Shown here in pieces: positions 55,572 through 64,000 of a stretch of DNA of 64,000 nucleotides. The DNA comes from Chryseobacterium aquaeductus (lineage in GTDB: Bacteria; Bacteroidota; Bacteroidia; Flavobacteriales; Weeksellaceae): the NCBI RefSeq assembly GCF_905175375.1, contig NZ_CAJIMS010000001.1, positions 3,398,688 through 3,462,687 on the forward strand, in the 5' to 3' direction. The position numbers and the translations under genes are program-made. The notes beneath the pieces are model-generated. The model ran no database searches and was not told where the DNA came from. It saw only the letters and a list, made by a program, of their open reading frames with translations. How positions within the stretch are numbered: position 1 is the stretch's first letter; each line of letters starts with the position of its first letter.

Positions 55572-56042
55572 TTATGAGTTTTGAGCTTGTGAAATTAAAA
55601 GTTTCTTGGCGATTTTTTCACACGCTTCATCAAGCTGATGATATACTTTTTCAAAACCATCCAATTCGCTCCAATAAGGATCGGGAACCTCAGTTGGGAA
55701 GTGTTTTAAATCTGCTACTTCCATCAAAAGAGAAATTTTAGCTTTTTGCTTCTCATTTTGAGCCAATGAAAGAACATCTTTAAGATTATTCAAATCCATA
55801 CAAAATATCTTATCAAAATCATCTAAATCCTGAATGGTAACAGGTCTTGAGCACTGTTTCGAGATATTCAAACCATATTTTTCTGCTATTTTTACAGATC
55901 TTTTATCCGGGCTTCCTCCTTTGTGCATATCTATGGTTCCGGCAGAATCTACCAAAAAATTTTCCGGCAATTTTGATTTCATAATTCCTTCTGCGAGCGG
56001 ACTTCGGCAAATATTGCCCAAACAAACCATAAGTATTTTCAT
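55572..56042 (-). CDS. Low-molecular-weight protein-tyrosine-phosphatase
   Basis: The 156-residue protein starts MKILMVCLGNICRSPLAEG. Cys7 and Arg13 form the P-loop CLGNICRS that carries out phosphoryl transfer, and Asp in DPYW near residue 117 is the general acid. In Gram-negative bacteria such enzymes often regulate exopolysaccharide tyrosine kinases, but none lies nearby. ATG at 56042 is preferred over the TTG at 56051. It probably forms a two-gene unit with the RsmI-like gene. Confidence 0.93.
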   Translation of the reverse strand: MKILMVCLGNICRSPLAEGIMKSKLPENFLVDSAGTIDMHKGGSPDKRSVKIAEKYGLNISKQCSRPVTIQDLDDFDKIFCMDLNNLKDVLSLAQNEKQKAKISLLMEVADLKHFPTEVPDPYWSELDGFEKVYHQLDEACEKIAKKLLISQAQNS

Positions 56043-56056
56043 GACTGACAAATGAT

Positions 56057-56091
56057 GATTGATGATTGATGATTGACGATTGACGATTGAT
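56057..56091. repeat. Five tandem 7-bp units
   Basis: Five consecutive units GATTGAT or GATTGAC (order T, T, C, C, T in the last position) lie just upstream of the phosphatase gene and 120 bp behind the dnaA stop codon. They do not contain the DnaA box TTATCCACA. Confidence 0.7.
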
Positions 56092-56151
56092 ATTCTATTT
56101 AACCAAATTTACAGATTTTTCATCTGTTTTTCCTAATGTTGGATTGGCACT

Positions 56152-56187
56152 TAATAAAAAATGAAGAATATTGCTACTCTTCATTTT
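56152..56187 (-). terminator. Intrinsic terminator of dnaA
   Basis: AAAATGAAGA / TCTTCATTTT forms a 10-bp stem with a ten-base loop. The minus strand continues with a T-rich tract. It lies just behind the dnaA stop at 56209. Confidence 0.75.
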
Positions 56188-56208
56188 CTTATTATGATTG
56201 GTTACAGA

Positions 56209-57663
56209 TTAATGTTTGATTTTCTCTGTAAGTTCTTTTACATATTTTTTTACTTCCTTATCGATTTTAGAAACATCTTTTATCGTATCGCAAGCGTACA
56301 TTACTGTTGAGTGGTCTTTGCCGCCCATTTCTTCACCAATTTTTGTAAAAGTTGCATTGGTAAATTCTTTAGCAAAATACATTGCCAGCTGTCTAGGTAA
56401 AGCGATTTCTCGTTTTCTCGTTTTAGATAAAAGTTGTTCTCTCTTGATTCCGAAATATTCGCAAACCACATCTTGAATGTAAGGAATATTGATGATTTTT
56501 TTCTGGTTGGCTGCAATCTTATTGATCGTCTCTTTTAATAATTCAAGACTCAATTCAGATTTGTAAATCGTGGAATACGCAATTACTGAGTTGATCACTC
56601 CAATAAGCTCTCTTACGTTTGTTTTTGCTTCAGCAGCTAGGAAATCCAGCATATCTTCTGTTAAAACAATACCGTCTCTGCTTAGTTTATCAACGATAAT
56701 TCTTCTGCGGGTATCCAGATCCGGAGATTTGATCTCTGCAGAAAGTCCCCATTTGAAACGGGAAACAATTCTGTCCTGAATATCCATAATATCGACAGGC
56801 GCTTTATCTGATGTTAAGATAATCTGTTTTCCATTCTGATGTAAATAATCAAAAATATGGAAGAAGCTATCCTGCGTAGCAGATTTCCCTGATAAGAACT
56901 GAATATCATCAATAATCAGAACATCTACCATTTGGTAAAAGTTGGCAAATTCTGTTTGCTTATGAGCCTTTGCAGCCGAAATAAACTGTTGTATAAATTT
57001 TTCTGAAGAAAGATAAAGAACTACTTTATCAGGAAACTGGCTTTTTACTTCCAATCCAACTGCCTGACCCAAGTGTGTTTTTCCAACTCCATAACCTCCG
57101 TATAAAAACAATGGATTAAAAGCTGTTGCACCAGGTCTTTTTGCGATAGATCTTGCTACCGTTGATGCAAATTTATTACTTTCTCCTTCCACATAATTAT
57201 CAAAAGAAAAATCTGCTTTAAGATTAGAATCAATATTTACTTTTTTGATTCCCGGAACCACAAAAGGATTTACAATATTGGATGAAAAACCTTGAGGCAT
57301 TGTTTCCTGCATTTTCGGAGTAGGAACCGTTTTGCCTTTCATATTCATCGTAACGGGTTTTTCTAAACCGCTAGGTTTATTTTCCATTACAGAATACCAA
57401 AGTTTAACGCCTTTACCGATATTTTTCTTCAGGGCAGCAGAAAGTAACGATAAATAATTATCTTCAATATATTCTTTATAAAAATCACTCGGAACCATCA
57501 ACGTGAGATTATTGTCAACCAATGAAATCGGATGAACTTTATCAAATAGAAGATCGAAGGATTTTTCGAGTTTTTTAAGATCAGAATTATCCTCAGCTGC
57601 GTTTAAATTATCTCGCATAAACTGAAGGCAATTCTGCCAAATCATCATTAAATTTTCGTTCAT
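56209..57663 (-). CDS. dnaA: Chromosomal replication initiator DnaA
   Basis: The 484-residue protein has the N-terminal DnaA domain, a short linker (about 95-145), the AAA+ domain with Walker A GGYGVGKTH (Lys195) and Walker B LIIDDIQFL, and a C-terminal DNA-binding domain with GGKDHSTVMYACDTI. It opens the replication origin. No DnaA boxes were found in the spacers on either side and dnaN is absent, so the origin is not obviously here. The palindrome AAGACATTTGTCTT lies about 40 bp upstream of its ATG. Confidence 0.98.
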   Translation of the reverse strand: MNENLMMIWQNCLQFMRDNLNAAEDNSDLKKLEKSFDLLFDKVHPISLVDNNLTLMVPSDFYKEYIEDNYLSLLSAALKKNIGKGVKLWYSVMENKPSGLEKPVTMNMKGKTVPTPKMQETMPQGFSSNIVNPFVVPGIKKVNIDSNLKADFSFDNYVEGESNKFASTVARSIAKRPGATAFNPLFLYGGYGVGKTHLGQAVGLEVKSQFPDKVVLYLSSEKFIQQFISAAKAHKQTEFANFYQMVDVLIIDDIQFLSGKSATQDSFFHIFDYLHQNGKQIILTSDKAPVDIMDIQDRIVSRFKWGLSAEIKSPDLDTRRRIIVDKLSRDGIVLTEDMLDFLAAEAKTNVRELIGVINSVIAYSTIYKSELSLELLKETINKIAANQKKIINIPYIQDVVCEYFGIKREQLLSKTRKREIALPRQLAMYFAKEFTNATFTKIGEEMGGKDHSTVMYACDTIKDVSKIDKEVKKYVKELTEKIKH

Positions 57664-57744
57664 TTTTTATGCCCTGATTAATTCTGAGGTTATTGTTTTT
57701 ATTAGGAAGACAAATGTCTTATTATTTAATTTTAAAAAAAAATA

Positions 57745-57776
57745 TTGCAGGTATTGATTATTAAAAAATATATTTG
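57745..57776 (+). promoter_or_regulatory. Promoter deciding the start of the thioesterase gene
   Basis: TTG is followed after 21 bases by TATATTTG, an exact consensus match. Transcription should start near 57781, downstream of the in-frame ATG at 57778. The ATG at 57799 is therefore the one that can be used. Confidence 0.75.
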
Positions 57777-57798
57777 TATGAATAAATTAAAACTTAAT

Positions 57799-58218
57799 AT
57801 GATACATACAACTCACACAATACGAGTACGTTACGCAGAAACAGACCCTATGAAATACGTCTATTACGGCAACTACGCCGCATATTTTGAGTTGGGAAGA
57901 GTCGAACTTTTCAGGAGCATAGGGATTTCCTACGATGAGATAGAAAAGCTCGGAATCTGGCTGCCGGTTTCTGATTACAATATTAAGTATTTAAAACCAG
58001 CTTTATACGATCAAAAATTAGAAATTCATACTTATATAAAAAAAATTCCGGGAGTGAGGATAGAATTTGAATACGAAATTTATAACGAGGAAAAGATAAA
58101 GATCACAGAAGCACGCACTACCCTATTTTTTTTAAATTCTGAAACCAATAAAGTGATCAAATGTCCGGATTTTTTAATGGAACTTATTGAAAAAAATTGG
58201 AAGGAAGAAGAGTTATAA
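57799..58218 (+). CDS. YbgC-like acyl-CoA thioesterase (hot-dog fold)
   Basis: The 139-residue protein is a 4-hydroxybenzoyl-CoA thioesterase family member. The active-site segment RYAETDPMKYVYYGNYAAYFE carries the catalytic Asp (residue 16) and the conserved Tyr/Asn pattern. Such enzymes hydrolyse short or medium acyl-CoA. Three in-frame starts are possible (57745, 57778, 57799). The promoter at 57745-57776 and the family length favour 57799. The gene lies divergently from dnaA. Confidence 0.92.
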   Translation: MIHTTHTIRVRYAETDPMKYVYYGNYAAYFELGRVELFRSIGISYDEIEKLGIWLPVSDYNIKYLKPALYDQKLEIHTYIKKIPGVRIEFEYEIYNEEKIKITEARTTLFFLNSETNKVIKCPDFLMELIEKNWKEEEL

Positions 58219-58253
58219 TACTAAATCATTTCATACAATGCTTGAGTATATTT

Positions 58254-58286
58254 TTGTGAACTCCTATTTTCAAAGTGTTATATTTG
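58254..58286 (+). promoter_or_regulatory. Promoter of the DUF2339 gene
   Basis: TTG is followed after 22 bases by TATATTTG. Transcription would start near 58291, 13 bases before the ATG at 58304, supporting that start over the one at 58187. Confidence 0.7.
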
Positions 58287-58303
58287 ATAACAAAATATTA
58301 TCG

Positions 58304-60511
58304 ATGAATTCTGTTTTTGCTATTGTTGTCATATTAATCATTCTTCTCATATTGGTTTATCATAAACTCAGTAACAGAATTGATAGGTTAGAAAAGCAGA
58401 TCGCGGATTTGTCTAAAAAGCAAACTCATCCAATTGAAGAATTAAAGAACGTAGAACATCCTGCAGAAACACATCAATTTACCAATGATGAAACGGACGT
58501 TCAGAATCAAAAGATAATTTCCCCAGATATTGAAGAACCTGAACCTCAAAAAGACTGGCTGAATCCCGTTTTTGATTTTCTGAAACAAAATGCTTTAACG
58601 ATCATCGGGATTTTTACATTGGTCTTGGGAATCGGTTATTTTGTAAAATATGCAATCGATAAAAACTGGATTGGCGAAACCTCAAGAGCCGGAATTGGAT
58701 TTATTGCAGGAATTTTCATCATAGGAATAGGACATTTTTTAAGGAAGAATTACAATATTTTCTCTTCAATTATCACAGGCGGAGGCATTGCAGTACTGTA
58801 TTTTACGACTACCATCGCTTTTCGTGAATATCATATTTTTTCGCAGAACAGCGCATTTTTGATTACTTGTTTGATAACTTTATTTTCGATTGAGCTGGCG
58901 TATTTTTATGAAAGTGAAATTTTAATTATTTTCTCCCTATTTGGTGGTTTTTTGGCTCCGCTGATGATCAGTACCGGACAAAGCAATTATGCGTTTTTGT
59001 TTACCTACTTGTCTGTTTTGAATATAGGAATGCTCGTTATCGCCTATCTCAAACACTGGAAAAGTATTGGCTGGATCTCTTTTCTATTTACATCAATCTA
59101 TCTTTTTTTCTGGACTACGGAAAATCCTTCTTTGACAAGTATTCCTTTTTATTTGGTTACTTACATTATTTTGTATGCATTTGCACTGCAGAATCACATC
59201 AAAAAAAGTATCTTACAACAACTAGATATTCTGATGCTTGTTCTCATTAATTTTTCTGGAGTGGCAGGTTTAGTGTATATCTTCAATGAACTGCAAATTT
59301 TTCCGGTATCCGTATTTCCTGTAGCTTTTGCAATCATCAATTCTGTAGGATGGTATCGGGAGTATCAAAAGAAAGATTTTGGCATCAACTATTCAGTTTT
59401 TACCAGCCTTACAATCAGTTTGATTACGCTGGCATTTGCACTCGAATTAAAAACACATATCACCACAAGTGTCTGGGCAATAGAAGCGAGCTTACTTCTT
59501 TTTATCTGGAAAAGTACCAATCATAGAATATTCAAAACATTTTTTTACTTTCTATTCCCCATGGTTATTTTGTCTCAGATGGTGACTTGGGCAAGATATT
59601 TCAATTCGGAATCATTGGCTATTATATTCAATTCTGTTTTTATTACAAGTCTTGTTGTGATTGGAAGTTGTTTTGCCAATCTGTTTTTACTTAAAAAAGA
59701 TTCTGAAGAAGATAAAAATGAGAAAGAATTATATGAAAACTTTTTTAAGATCCTTTCATTTTTGGTAATTTATTTTTCAATTCTATTTGAAATCATTTAT
59801 CATGTTTCAGAGGAAAGCTTTTTCTTTATTACTACCGTTAGTTTTCTCTACACTTTTTTTTACTTATTTACCATACTTTTATTCCGCAAAAAACTCAGCA
59901 TCAGCAAAGATTTTCAAACTGGCCTGATCTATCTTTTCAGTTTTCTGCTCATCATTTATATTTCTACTTCACAAGTTTCTACAGAGATTATTAGCAATAG
60001 AATAGATTTCAATTTTTTCTTTATGCACTTGTTGTACATTCTCCCGCTGTCTTATTTGCTTTTAAAAATCGTTCCAGAGTCTGACTTTATCAAAACAAAA
60101 TTTTCATATTGGTTGGTCTCTGTGATTATTGTGTTAGCTTTTAGTTGTGAATTGTTCCGTTCTTATATTTTACTGAATGCAAACAACTTAGAAGATTTAT
60201 CAAACCTTCAGAATCATTTCAAAATACTATATCTACCAATCATTTGGGCAGTTTTGGCGTGTCTTTTTATCTACTTTGGTCTTAAAAAGGAAATTCCCGA
60301 ATTTAATAAAATCGGTTTCAGCCTGCTTGGTATCATGATCTTTAAATTATATACTTACGATGTCTGGCAGATGGATAATGTCTCAAGAATTGTTGCTTTT
60401 ATTATTTTGGGAATTATCCTTTTACTAAGTTCGTTTATGTTTCAACGACTGAAAAATTTGATCAAAAATTTTGTAGAAAAGAAAGATGAAAATACGAAAG
60501 CAAATCAATAG
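58304..60511 (+). CDS. DUF2339 polytopic membrane protein
   Basis: The 735-residue protein begins with a membrane helix (MNSVFAIVVILIILLILV), then a coiled-coil-like charged linker (about 20-85), and then about twenty hydrophobic segments. The pattern WLNPVFDFLKQNALTIIG followed by GYFVKYAIDKNWIGETSRAGIG is typical of the DUF2339 family of predicted membrane proteins. No transport or enzymatic role is established. The frame is open to 58187, but the promoter and the membrane helix indicate ATG at 58304. Confidence 0.85.
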   Translation: MNSVFAIVVILIILLILVYHKLSNRIDRLEKQIADLSKKQTHPIEELKNVEHPAETHQFTNDETDVQNQKIISPDIEEPEPQKDWLNPVFDFLKQNALTIIGIFTLVLGIGYFVKYAIDKNWIGETSRAGIGFIAGIFIIGIGHFLRKNYNIFSSIITGGGIAVLYFTTTIAFREYHIFSQNSAFLITCLITLFSIELAYFYESEILIIFSLFGGFLAPLMISTGQSNYAFLFTYLSVLNIGMLVIAYLKHWKSIGWISFLFTSIYLFFWTTENPSLTSIPFYLVTYIILYAFALQNHIKKSILQQLDILMLVLINFSGVAGLVYIFNELQIFPVSVFPVAFAIINSVGWYREYQKKDFGINYSVFTSLTISLITLAFALELKTHITTSVWAIEASLLLFIWKSTNHRIFKTFFYFLFPMVILSQMVTWARYFNSESLAIIFNSVFITSLVVIGSCFANLFLLKKDSEEDKNEKELYENFFKILSFLVIYFSILFEIIYHVSEESFFFITTVSFLYTFFYLFTILLFRKKLSISKDFQTGLIYLFSFLLIIYISTSQVSTEIISNRIDFNFFFMHLLYILPLSYLLLKIVPESDFIKTKFSYWLVSVIIVLAFSCELFRSYILLNANNLEDLSNLQNHFKILYLPIIWAVLACLFIYFGLKKEIPEFNKIGFSLLGIMIFKLYTYDVWQMDNVSRIVAFIILGIILLLSSFMFQRLKNLIKNFVEKKDENTKANQ

Positions 60512-60710
60512 AATACTAATAAAACCAATTATCTGTAATTATTTTCTAAATTATTTAAATTTTTCATTGACAATTTGTAAAAAATAAGTATATTTATCAC
60601 GTTTTTAAAACTTACATTTAAACATTAAAAAATCGCAATACAAAAGTTTGTTTAAACTTGATCTGATGAAGTACAGCGATTATTTTGACTTAAAAATAAA
60701 AATTTACCTT

Positions 60711-61148
60711 ATGAAAAAAATTCTCTACTCTTTATTAATCTTTGCTTCAGCAACTTTGTTTGCTCAGAAAAATCCAACCGTAAAATTTGCTATCTGCAAT
60801 GATGCAGTAGGTACTGTAGCGATGTTTGATGCAAGAAAAGATGCGGTGCAAAGTGTAAATGTGTTTAAGCCAAAAGCAAATCTTCCTCAAAGTTTAAAGA
60901 AATTCGATTATTTAGCTGAAAACGGTTTGGCAGAAGTAAAATTCAAAAAAGATTTTGGAACTTTAGACCGTATGGCTCTATCAAACTTCAATGTTCAAAA
61001 TGGTCTTCCAAAAGAATCACCAGTTTACATTGAAGGATATGAATTTAAAAATACGCAGACAGAAATATTTGCTGACATGATTGAAAGTACAAAAGTAGAA
61101 ACTGTTGACGGAAAAAAGGCGTTGGTAATTACTACGGTTAAAAAATAA
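60711..61148 (+). CDS. Small exported protein of unknown function
   Basis: I do not recognise this 145-residue protein. It has a clear signal peptide (MKKILYSLLIFASATLFAQ) and a mature domain that appears beta-rich, with VKFAICNDAVGTVAMFD, LPKESPVYIEGYEFKN and a C-terminal VDGKKALVITT. No lipobox, metal site or catalytic motif is visible. ATG at 60711 gives a proper signal peptide, while the longer frame from 60648 does not. It is a single gene facing rarA across a terminator. Confidence 0.7.
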   Translation: MKKILYSLLIFASATLFAQKNPTVKFAICNDAVGTVAMFDARKDAVQSVNVFKPKANLPQSLKKFDYLAENGLAEVKFKKDFGTLDRMALSNFNVQNGLPKESPVYIEGYEFKNTQTEIFADMIESTKVETVDGKKALVITTVKK

Positions 61149-61167
61149 TATATTAGAATTATATTTT

Positions 61168-61205
61168 AAAAAGCGGATATTCAAAATGAATATCCGCTTT
61201 TTTTA
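61168..61205. terminator. Bidirectional terminator between convergent genes
   Basis: A 16-bp perfect stem AAAAAGCGGATATTCA / TGAATATCCGCTTTTT with a three-base loop is flanked by A- and T-rich tracts. It overlaps the rarA stop codon at 61203. Confidence 0.92.
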
Positions 61206-62480
61206 GTATTTATTATTCCATTTTTTCTTAAGTTCTTCGTAGATTTTCTTTTCGGTAGAATTATTTCCCGGTTCGTAAAATTTCACATCATTGATCTCTT
61301 CCGGTAAAAAATCCTGATTCACAAAATTACCTTCGTAAGAATGTGCATATTTATATTCTTTTCCGTAATCCAGATCTTTCATTAATTTTGTCGGAGCATT
61401 TCTTAAATGCAATGGCACAGGTAAATTTCCGGTTTTTTTCACAAAAGCTAAAGCATCGTTTATTGCCATATAAGCAGAATTACTTTTAGGAGAAACCGCA
61501 AGGTAAATTGCAGTCTCGCTCAACAAAATTCGGGCTTCCGGATTTCCGATTACGTTGATTGCCTGAAAGCAACTGTTTGCGATCACCAAAGCATTCGGAT
61601 TTGCCAAACCAATATCTTCTGATGCCAGAATAAGCATCCTTCTGGCAATAAATTTAATATCTTCACCACCGGCAATCATTCTTGCCAGCCAATAGACAGC
61701 TCCGTTGGGATCGCCTCCTCGCATTGATTTGATGAATGCAGAAATGATGTCATAATGTTGTTCGCCATTTTTGTCATACAGCGCCATGGTTTCCTGAAGG
61801 ACTTCCATCACATCATCATTCGAAATTTCTTTTGTCTCAGAATTGATAAATTGACTCAGCACCAACTCAACAGAATTAATCAATTTTCTGCCGTCTCCAC
61901 CGGAATATTGAATGAAAGCCTGTTTTTCTCTAATGGTAAAAGAAGTTTTTTCGTCATTATTGAATCTTTCACGAGCAATGTCTACCAATTCTTCTAATTT
62001 CTCATGCGATAAAGCTTTTAAAATATAAACCTGACTTCTGGAAAGCAAAGCCGAAACTACTTCAAAACTGGGGTTTTCCGTAGTTGCACCTATCAAAACA
62101 ATCCAGCCTTTTTCGACCGCATGAAGCAGAGAATCTTGCTGAGATTTATTGAATCGATGAATTTCGTCAATAAAAAGAATGGGTGATTTACCGGAAAAGA
62201 GATTTTGCTTTTTGGCTTCTTCGATCACATCACGCACATCTTTGACACCTGATGAAACTGCCGATAATTTATAAAATTTACGTCCAGATTTTTCAGAAAT
62301 AATTTCTGCCAATGTTGTTTTGCCGGTTCCGGGTGGTCCCCACAATATGAGAGAATTTAAAGTATCATTCTCCAGCATTTTCCGTATGGTTCCTTTTTCG
62401 CCAGTAAGATGTTCCTGCCCCAAAACTTCATCTAAGTTTTTAGGTCTCATTCTCTCGGCTAAAGGCGTATTTTGACTCAA
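61203..62480 (-). CDS. rarA: Replication-associated recombination protein A
   Basis: The 425-residue AAA+ ATPase of the RarA/MgsA/WRNIP1 family starts with PLAERMRPKNLDEVLGQEHL. It has Walker A WGPPGTGKTTLAE, Walker B FIDEIHRFN, sensor IGATTENPSFE and the C-terminal tetramerisation domain with GAVYWLARMI and APTKLMKDLDYGKEYKYAH. It acts at stalled replication forks and at single-strand gaps. It is a single minus-strand gene. Confidence 0.96.
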   Translation of the reverse strand: MSQNTPLAERMRPKNLDEVLGQEHLTGEKGTIRKMLENDTLNSLILWGPPGTGKTTLAEIISEKSGRKFYKLSAVSSGVKDVRDVIEEAKKQNLFSGKSPILFIDEIHRFNKSQQDSLLHAVEKGWIVLIGATTENPSFEVVSALLSRSQVYILKALSHEKLEELVDIARERFNNDEKTSFTIREKQAFIQYSGGDGRKLINSVELVLSQFINSETKEISNDDVMEVLQETMALYDKNGEQHYDIISAFIKSMRGGDPNGAVYWLARMIAGGEDIKFIARRMLILASEDIGLANPNALVIANSCFQAINVIGNPEARILLSETAIYLAVSPKSNSAYMAINDALAFVKKTGNLPVPLHLRNAPTKLMKDLDYGKEYKYAHSYEGNFVNQDFLPEEINDVKFYEPGNNSTEKKIYEELKKKWNNKY

Positions 62481-62675
62481 AGTTTTATGATTTGAATTAG
62501 TGTGAATTAAATGTCTTAAAAAATGTTCAGATTTACGATAACTGAATTACATTTTAGTAGAGAAATCTAAATTCTGCAAACGCACCAATTTATCTTTCAA
62601 ACAGCTATCTACCCCTCTGAAACTTCTAACAAATTTAAACTAATTTTCAATTTTTTAGCCTATTTTTGCATTGTT

Positions 62676-62918
62676 TTGAAACTTACATTCAATAAAATCA
62701 TTACATCTCCTTTGGTATTATTGGTTAGATTTTACCAATGGTTTATCTCGCCTTTACTTCCGAAAAACTGCCGATATGAGCCGACATGTTCGCATTATAT
62801 GGTTGAATCTCTACAGATTCACGGTATTTTTAAAGGATTATGGCTTGGTTTGAAAAGAATTGCTAAGTGTCATCCTTGGGGCGGAAGCGGCTACGATCCT
62901 GTACCTCCGAAAAAATAA
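62676..62918 (+). CDS. yidD: Membrane protein insertion efficiency factor YidD
   Basis: The 80-residue protein is Yid[32 protein letters not shown] and [14 protein letters not shown] match the family throughout. YidD helps YidC insert inner-membrane proteins. No ATG lies before the conserved region, so the TTG at 62676 is taken as the start. The possible -7 element TATTTTTG at 62661-62668 lies only a few bases upstream, which would make the mRNA almost leaderless. lgt follows after 34 bp on the same strand. Confidence 0.93.
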   Translation: MKLTFNKIITSPLVLLVRFYQWFISPLLPKNCRYEPTCSHYMVESLQIHGIFKGLWLGLKRIAKCHPWGGSGYDPVPPKK

Positions 62919-62952
62919 ATTTATTAAAAATCAAACTATTAAAACAGTAAAA

Positions 62953-64000
62953 ATGAGCAATATTTTTTTTAGAATTTACCTTTTTGTATTTGCCCTGATG
63001 GCTCAGAGTTTTCTTTCGCAAGATCTACAAGACAGTTTATCAGATGGGACTTTAAAGATAAATTCAACAGAAATTCCTGTCAAAATATATTCTAATTCTG
63101 AAGTGGGAAATCTGAATAATTTTGCAAATCTTAAGACAACCAATAACACTTTAGTTATCCTCAATAAGGCAAATCTAGAGACTTCACATTTCGAATATAG
63201 CTTAAGTGTTTTGAATAAGTTTAAAGATGCAAACTATCAGTTTTTTAATAAGGATTTTAAATTGGTTGAAAACATTAAAATTACCGAAGATAATATTGAA
63301 TCTCTAAAATATATCGTCAAATCTTCAAATCCCATTAAATCATCTGACACTGTTGAACTTGAAACTCCTTTTAAAATCTGGGATCCTTCGACGGGCATTC
63401 ATTTAGGACCGGTGACTTTGCACTTTTACAGTTTGATGTTCATCTTCGCATTCGGAATCGGATATTTTCTGATGACAAAGATGTTCAATATAGATCATGT
63501 AAACCCTAAATATGTTGAACCGTTCTTCACCTGGACATTGATAGGAACTATCTTGGGAGCAAGATTAGGTCACGTCATCTTTTATCAGCCGGAATTATTT
63601 AAAGAAGATTTTTGGAGTGTATTTTTACCTATAAGTACAAAAAACGGAATAAAGTTTACAGGATTTTCTGGTTTAGCAAGCCATGGAGCAACGCTTGCTG
63701 TAATTGCGACTACGCTTTATTACTCATATAAAATCATTAAAAAACATCCGCTTTGGGTATTCGACAGATTGGGTATTGTAGTAGCAATTGGTGGTGCATT
63801 TGTAAGAATGGGTAACTTTTTCAACTCAGAAATTATTGGAAAACCTATTGATCCAAACTCACCATTCGCATTACTTTTCCCGCAGCAAAGCAGTGAATAT
63901 GGTGTAACTGTTCCACGTTATCCTACGCAACTTTTTGAGGCAGTTGGCTATGTTACTTTATTTGTAATTCTTTGGGTTTTATATAGAAAAACTGATAAAA
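62953..64000 (+). CDS. lgt: Prolipoprotein diacylglyceryl transferase with an N-terminal extension, 5' part
   Basis: The frame runs from ATG 62953 to the right edge (349 codons, no stop). From about residue 139 it is a clear Lgt: PFKIWDPSTGIHLGPVTLHFYS, GARLGHVIFYQPE, GLASHGATLA, and the signature VRMGNFFNSEIIGKP, then YPTQLFEA. Lgt adds diacylglycerol to lipoprotein cysteines in the inner membrane. The first 138 residues are not part of a normal Lgt. They form a signal-peptide-like start (IYLFVFALMAQSFLSQ) and a soluble domain of about 110 residues. No alternative start lies near residue 139, so the extension seems to be real. The 3' end is outside the window. Confidence 0.9.
   Translation, partial: MSNIFFRIYLFVFALMAQSFLSQDLQDSLSDGTLKINSTEIPVKIYSNSEVGNLNNFANLKTTNNTLVILNKANLETSHFEYSLSVLNKFKDANYQFFNKDFKLVENIKITEDNIESLKYIVKSSNPIKSSDTVELETPFKIWDPSTGIHLGPVTLHFYSLMFIFAFGIGYFLMTKMFNIDHVNPKYVEPFFTWTLIGTILGARLGHVIFYQPELFKEDFWSVFLPISTKNGIKFTGFSGLASHGATLAVIATTLYYSYKIIKKHPLWVFDRLGIVVAIGGAFVRMGNFFNSEIIGKPIDPNSPFALLFPQQSSEYGVTVPRYPTQLFEAVGYVTLFVILWVLYRKTDK

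Noticed and set aside
56057..56091. Heptad repeats near dnaA as origin iterons
   Set aside because: The units (GATTGAT/C) do not resemble DnaA boxes and lie downstream of dnaA. They are more likely simple-sequence expansion.
56111..56135. ACAGAT/ATCTGT hairpin with T run on the plus strand near dnaA
   Set aside because: No plus-strand gene ends there and the stem is only six base pairs, so it is probably chance.
57664..57744. Replication origin next to dnaA
   Set aside because: No TTATCCACA-type DnaA boxes or clear AT-rich unwinding element with box clusters were seen on either side, and dnaN is not adjacent.

Overview
The window looks like chromosome from a Flavobacteriia/Weeksellaceae bacterium, most probably Chryseobacterium or a close relative. 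The reasons are: A+T-rich DNA, a complete SusC/SusD/SusE starch locus, a secreted subtilase with a type IX secretion (T9SS) C-terminal domain, many Bacteroidota-type lipoproteins, near absence of Shine-Dalgarno sequences, and promoters of the form TTG-N18..24-TAnnTTTG. Nearly all genes are ordinary chromosomal genes. No phage, insertion sequence, CRISPR array, rRNA or tRNA was recognised by eye.

Layout. Positions 1-6500: the 5' end of hemN, an Asp-box protein, an APC amino-acid permease, pnuC (frameshifted), a Tyr/Asn-rich lipoprotein, and dapF-mltG. Positions 6650-12300: a TonB-dependent receptor, then a minus-strand surface-sugar group (nucleotidyltransferase, galE, membrane protein, DegT aminotransferase). 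Positions 12400-22050: T9SS subtilase, ppc, iron-dependent alcohol dehydrogenase, two lipoproteins flanking an SGNH hydrolase, and a DEAD-box helicase. Positions 22370-25800: an ABC1/UbiB kinase, a hidden frameshifted small membrane gene, pheA (frameshifted), and a lipoprotein. Positions 25860-32450: purine genes on the minus strand in the order purM-purN-purH-purD-guaA. Upstream of them, 32541-32701 holds a promoter, a structured segment and a terminator that look like a small RNA or a transcription attenuator. Positions 32700-34100: an FMN reductase-like protein and a pirin.

Positions 34340-46050 form a starch/maltodextrin utilisation locus. SusC imports and SusD/SusE bind maltooligosaccharides at the surface, GH13 and GH97 enzymes hydrolyse them in the periplasm, and an MFS transporter probably takes the product across the inner membrane. 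No SusR-type regulator is present. Positions 46380-53080: metG, a methyltransferase, an orphan AT-rich gene, and a vWA / MoxR-like ATPase pair. Positions 53130-57660: a DUF2891 protein, an eRF1-domain-like protein, an RsmI-like methylase, a low-molecular-weight phosphatase, and dnaA. Positions 57790-64000: YbgC thioesterase, DUF2339 membrane protein, rarA, yidD, and the start of an unusual lgt that carries about 138 extra N-terminal residues.

Three coding regions (pnuC, pheA, and the small gene at 24101-24338) are each broken by one base at a short same-base run. This suggests either assembly indels or recent decay. Several families of imperfect palindromic intergenic repeats recur in the window (22213, 27468, 27595, 34231, 48511).
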